Shown: piece after piece, positions 6,435 through 8,284 of the stretch
Position numbering within the stretch: position 1 is the first letter of the stretch
Layout: each line of letters opens with the position of its first letter
NCBI GenBank assembly: GCA_013044365.1
Contig: JABEUP010000120.1
Span: 1 to 8,284 of the forward strand
Reading direction: 5' to 3'
DNA: 8,284 nt
From: Acidimicrobiaceae bacterium
GTDB taxonomy: Bacteria > Actinomycetota > Acidimicrobiia > Acidimicrobiales > Acidimicrobiaceae
The notes under the pieces: model-generated
What the model saw: the letters and a program-made list of their open reading frames with translations, nothing else
What the model was told of the DNA's origin: nothing
Databases searched by the model: none
Position numbers and translations under genes: made by a program

Positions 6435-6581
6435 TTTTGAAGATCGAATTGCCAAAAGACAACATTATTCGCATTCTCCTGGCTTCCCGGCAGCTGATGC
6501 CACAGCGGGTTTGCGCGAGAGAATCAAGAATTTTGGAAAAACCAGTGGCTAGAGGCCAAAATCTTTGAAAGACTCGGTGCA

Positions 6582-7343
6582 ATGGAACGGAATGAGCTGA
6601 TTAACTATTTTAAACTGGAGTGCCAAAAGTTTGCCGAACTCTGTTCAGCGGTACTCGATCATGCAGTTCCCAGCTGTCCTGGGTGGACTGTCCAAGATTT
6701 GGTCGAACATTTAGGATCGGTACACAGAAGAGCTGTCTTCCGTATTGGCTCAGATGTCGACCCAACCGGGTATGAAATCACCCTTCCCACCGAATCATCA
6801 GAAATGCTGGACTGGTTCAATTCCGGCTGGAATAATCTCCTTCAGATCTTTAACACTCACCCCCAGGACTATCCAGCGTGGAACTGGAGCGGCAAAAATT
6901 TGACACTGGAGTGGACTATACGACGTCAAGCGCACGAAGTTGCAATTCATCGTTTCGACGCAGAACTTGCCCACATGGGAATTCCGAGTGTGAGTGCTAT
7001 AAAGTCATTACCTGCCGAATCAATACCCTTCGGTTTTACACCAGAGTTTGCCCAAGATGGCATTGACGAAAGACTTGAAGTCACAATTGGCGGAAGAAGG
7101 AACTTGACAGGATCCCTGCCAGGATCATTACATTTGCACGCAACGGACTGTGACGCGGAGTGGACAGTTATTATGACCGATGGAGTCATCACCATTGACA
7201 AGAACCACCGGAAGGCTGATGCGGCAATCAGAGGCACCGCCTCCGAACTTTACCTGTGGAGCTGGGGAAGACTTCCGTCTGATATTCTTCAATGTTTTGG
7301 TGACTTCGAAGTCATTGACGGATGGAAAAAACTCCCCGCGTAA
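6582..7343 (+). CDS. MDMPI-family protein (mycothiol-dependent maleylpyruvate isomerase superfamily)
   Basis: A 253-residue protein of the actinobacterial family described by TIGR03083. The N-terminal DinB-like four-helix domain has SCPGWTVQDLVEHLGSVHR (31-49) and QAHEVAIHRFDAE (116-128). His43, Glu119 and His123 correspond to the three residues that bind the divalent metal in the Corynebacterium mycothiol-dependent maleylpyruvate isomerase. The C-terminal domain (about 160-250) ends with the typical LYLWSWGRLP segment. Family members are thought to carry out mycothiol-dependent transfers or isomerisations in the cytosol, but most, including this one, have no known substrate, and no aromatic-degradation genes lie nearby. 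ATG at 6582 is the first possible start after the in-frame stop at 6495-6497; the ribosome-binding site is poor (GAAAG, ten bases away). The gap of 147 bases after the kinase leaves it unclear whether it belongs to that operon. Confidence 0.88.
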   Translation: MERNELINYFKLECQKFAELCSAVLDHAVPSCPGWTVQDLVEHLGSVHRRAVFRIGSDVDPTGYEITLPTESSEMLDWFNSGWNNLLQIFNTHPQDYPAWNWSGKNLTLEWTIRRQAHEVAIHRFDAELAHMGIPSVSAIKSLPAESIPFGFTPEFAQDGIDERLEVTIGGRRNLTGSLPGSLHLHATDCDAEWTVIMTDGVITIDKNHRKADAAIRGTASELYLWSWGRLPSDILQCFGDFEVIDGWKKLPA

Positions 7344-8174
7344 AGTGCATCGGCTATCCCAATTATGGCTGGAAAGATTTAAGCTTTTTTCGGCTTCCAC
7401 CTTTTGGGTCGGCATGCGCCGCATTCCGGATGGCGTTAAGTCACCAATCAGGTGGTTGGCTGGCTTCGTTGTTCTATGTATTGGGGGAAGAAATCGGCGG
7501 TATGCCACCAACTGATTCGGCAACTTTGGAAGCTTGCCAAAACTGGTTCGCTTTCCAGTACTGACGCCGCACATCGGAGAACTCCAGTCGTACCCGCCGG
7601 ACAGAGACTCCCTTCAGATTGTTTACCAGCAAGGAAAGGGCAACCTTTTGAGGAAAATTAACCGACCGGTGGATCTGTCTGACTCGCCGTCGAACTCCAC
7701 CAGCTCGCATCGAAGTCAGCGAGCACGCGTCACGTGATCTCCCCTATCCGGTGGATGTGAGCACCGTTGAACACCTGGACAACAAGACCCAGGGTCAAGA
7801 AAAGCATCTGGATCAAATCGGATGATCGTCCCGTCCACACGAAAGCATACTCTCTACAAAAACCTCGCCGGACCAGCCATTCCAAACGCCAGGGATAATT
7901 AAAGGGCCAGTCGATCTGTTGCACCTGCGGTATATCCAACGACAGAGACTCTCCCCTGCCCGCAATAACCTCACAGAGATTACGTGCTCGATACCGGGCA
8001 ATATAGCGTTGTCACCGACGGACGTGCCGGAGAGCGAAGACGCCTGTAGAACTGACGTAGCACCAGCACTAATCACGGCCGTTGGTGCAGAAGCAGCAAG
8101 CATAAGCCTGGAATTTGATATTGTGTCCGGCCTGAACTGCCCTCTAATCTTCGCTCTTCAGGGGGCAGAGATCG
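7344..8174. other. 830-base stretch without a recognisable gene
   Basis: No reading frame here shows a family motif I know, and none spans the region. The most protein-like is a short plus-strand frame from ATG 7322 to 7564 (80 codons; contains GYPNYGWKD and GGWLASLFYVLGEE), overlapping the end of the MDMPI gene by 22 bases without a ribosome-binding site. On the minus strand, frames at 7813-8103 and 7730-7939 overlap each other in different phases, and one contains FNYPWRLEWLVRRGF. This pattern fits a decayed gene or untranslated spacer after sufB. No tRNA, tmRNA, RNase P or SRP RNA core was seen. An 11-base direct repeat, GACAGAGACTC, occurs at 7600-7610 and 7941-7951, and a palindrome, GACCCAGGGTC, at 7786-7796. 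Neither explains the region. Confidence 0.5.
8137..8168 (-). terminator. Weak hairpin after sufB
   Basis: On the minus strand CTGCCCCCT (8168-8160) can pair with AGAGGGCAG (8145-8137), eight of nine positions, around a 14-base loop. It begins six bases after the sufB stop codon. It lacks a run of T residues after the stem, so it is at best a poor intrinsic terminator. If functional, sufB would be the last gene of its transcript. Confidence 0.25.
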
Positions 8175-8284
8175 TCAACCAATTGAGCCGTCCATTTGGA
8201 GTTCAATAAGCCGGCTCCACTCTACGGCATATTCCATCGGCAAAGTCCTTGTAACGGGCTCGATAAAGCCGTTGACAATAAGAC
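8175..8284 (-). CDS. sufB: Fe-S cluster assembly scaffold subunit SufB, C-terminal end only
   Basis: Only the last 35 residues are in the window, read from base 8282 to the TGA at 8177-8175. The segments LIVNGFIEPVTRTLPMEY and EWSRLIELQMDGSIG are the very conserved SufB terminus; Bacillus and Streptomyces SufB also end in PMEYA followed by RLI and an EGSIG- or EGAVG-like tail. SufD proteins normally end differently, so the assignment to SufB is favoured even from this short piece. It lies on the same strand as sufD at the left edge, but the sequence just downstream is not sufD, which is unusual. The rest of the protein, about 430 residues, lies beyond the edge. Confidence 0.85.
   Translation of the reverse strand, partial: LIVNGFIEPVTRTLPMEYAVEWSRLIELQMDGSIG

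Noticed and set aside
6431..6568. 45-codon frame whose ATG overlaps the kinase stop codon (ATGA)
   Set aside because: The overlap suggests coupling, but the nearest AGGA is 11 bases away, the protein has no recognisable motif, and it ends just before the MDMPI start. Chance is more likely.
6498..6581. In-frame extension upstream of the MDMPI start
   Set aside because: The frame is open back to 6498 but contains no ATG, GTG or TTG, and the family N-terminus aligns well with Met at 6582.
7128..7574. 148-codon minus-strand frame
   Set aside because: More than 200 bases are antisense to the conserved C-terminal domain of the MDMPI gene, and no family motif was seen.
7621..7665. Possible SRP RNA, suggested by GTTTACCAGCAAGGAAAGGGC
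   Set aside because: The nearly invariant SRP RNA core (GGTCAGG followed by GGAAGGAAGCAGC) is absent.
7685..7710. tmRNA- or tRNA-like 3' end, suggested by TCGAACTCCACCA
   Set aside because: No T-arm stem, acceptor partner or other tRNA arms can be placed around it.
7919..8209. 96-codon plus-strand frame at the right end
   Set aside because: It runs antisense into the conserved SufB terminus and shows no motif or ribosome-binding site.

Overview
The window looks like chromosomal DNA from an actinobacterium (Actinomycetota), possibly an uncultured member of the Acidimicrobiia. GC content is moderate, close to one half by eye. Evidence for this placement: a mycothiol-dependent maleylpyruvate isomerase (MDMPI) family protein, a membrane-anchored HtrA protease next to an OmpR-type two-component system as in mycobacterial MprAB-PepD, a SufBD-type Fe-S assembly system, frequent GTG starts, and one or two genes whose -10 box sits directly in front of the start codon (leaderless transcription). 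No mobile element, CRISPR array, rRNA or tRNA was found.

Layout. Positions 1-1101 (minus) hold most of sufD, cut by the left edge, with an apparent ATT start behind a good Shine-Dalgarno sequence. A 176-base divergent intergenic region follows. A crotonase-fold enzyme (1278-2090, plus) carries the three acidic residues of delta3,5-delta2,4-dienoyl-CoA isomerase. Converging on it with overlapping stop codons is a small Cys/His-rich protein (2087-2428, minus). A second divergent intergenic region with tandem 8-bp repeats leads into a three-gene run on the plus strand: an HtrA-type serine protease (2630-4126), a response regulator (4166-4891) and a histidine kinase (4896-6434). An MDMPI-family protein follows (6582-7343). 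About 830 bases (7344-8174) have no gene I can recognise. The right edge (8175-8284, minus) is the C-terminal end of sufB.

How the genes work together. The protease, regulator and kinase very probably form one envelope-stress module: the kinase senses outside the membrane, the regulator acts on DNA, and the membrane-tethered protease removes damaged proteins and may feed back on the kinase. The isomerase belongs to beta-oxidation of unsaturated fatty acids. SufB and SufD normally form one complex and are encoded next to each other. Here they lie on the same strand about 7 kb apart, with a block of mainly opposite-strand genes between them. That split, the ATT start of sufD, the uncharacterised Cys/His protein, and a 13-base motif shared by the two divergent promoter regions are the most unusual points. 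I see no clearly new multi-gene system.
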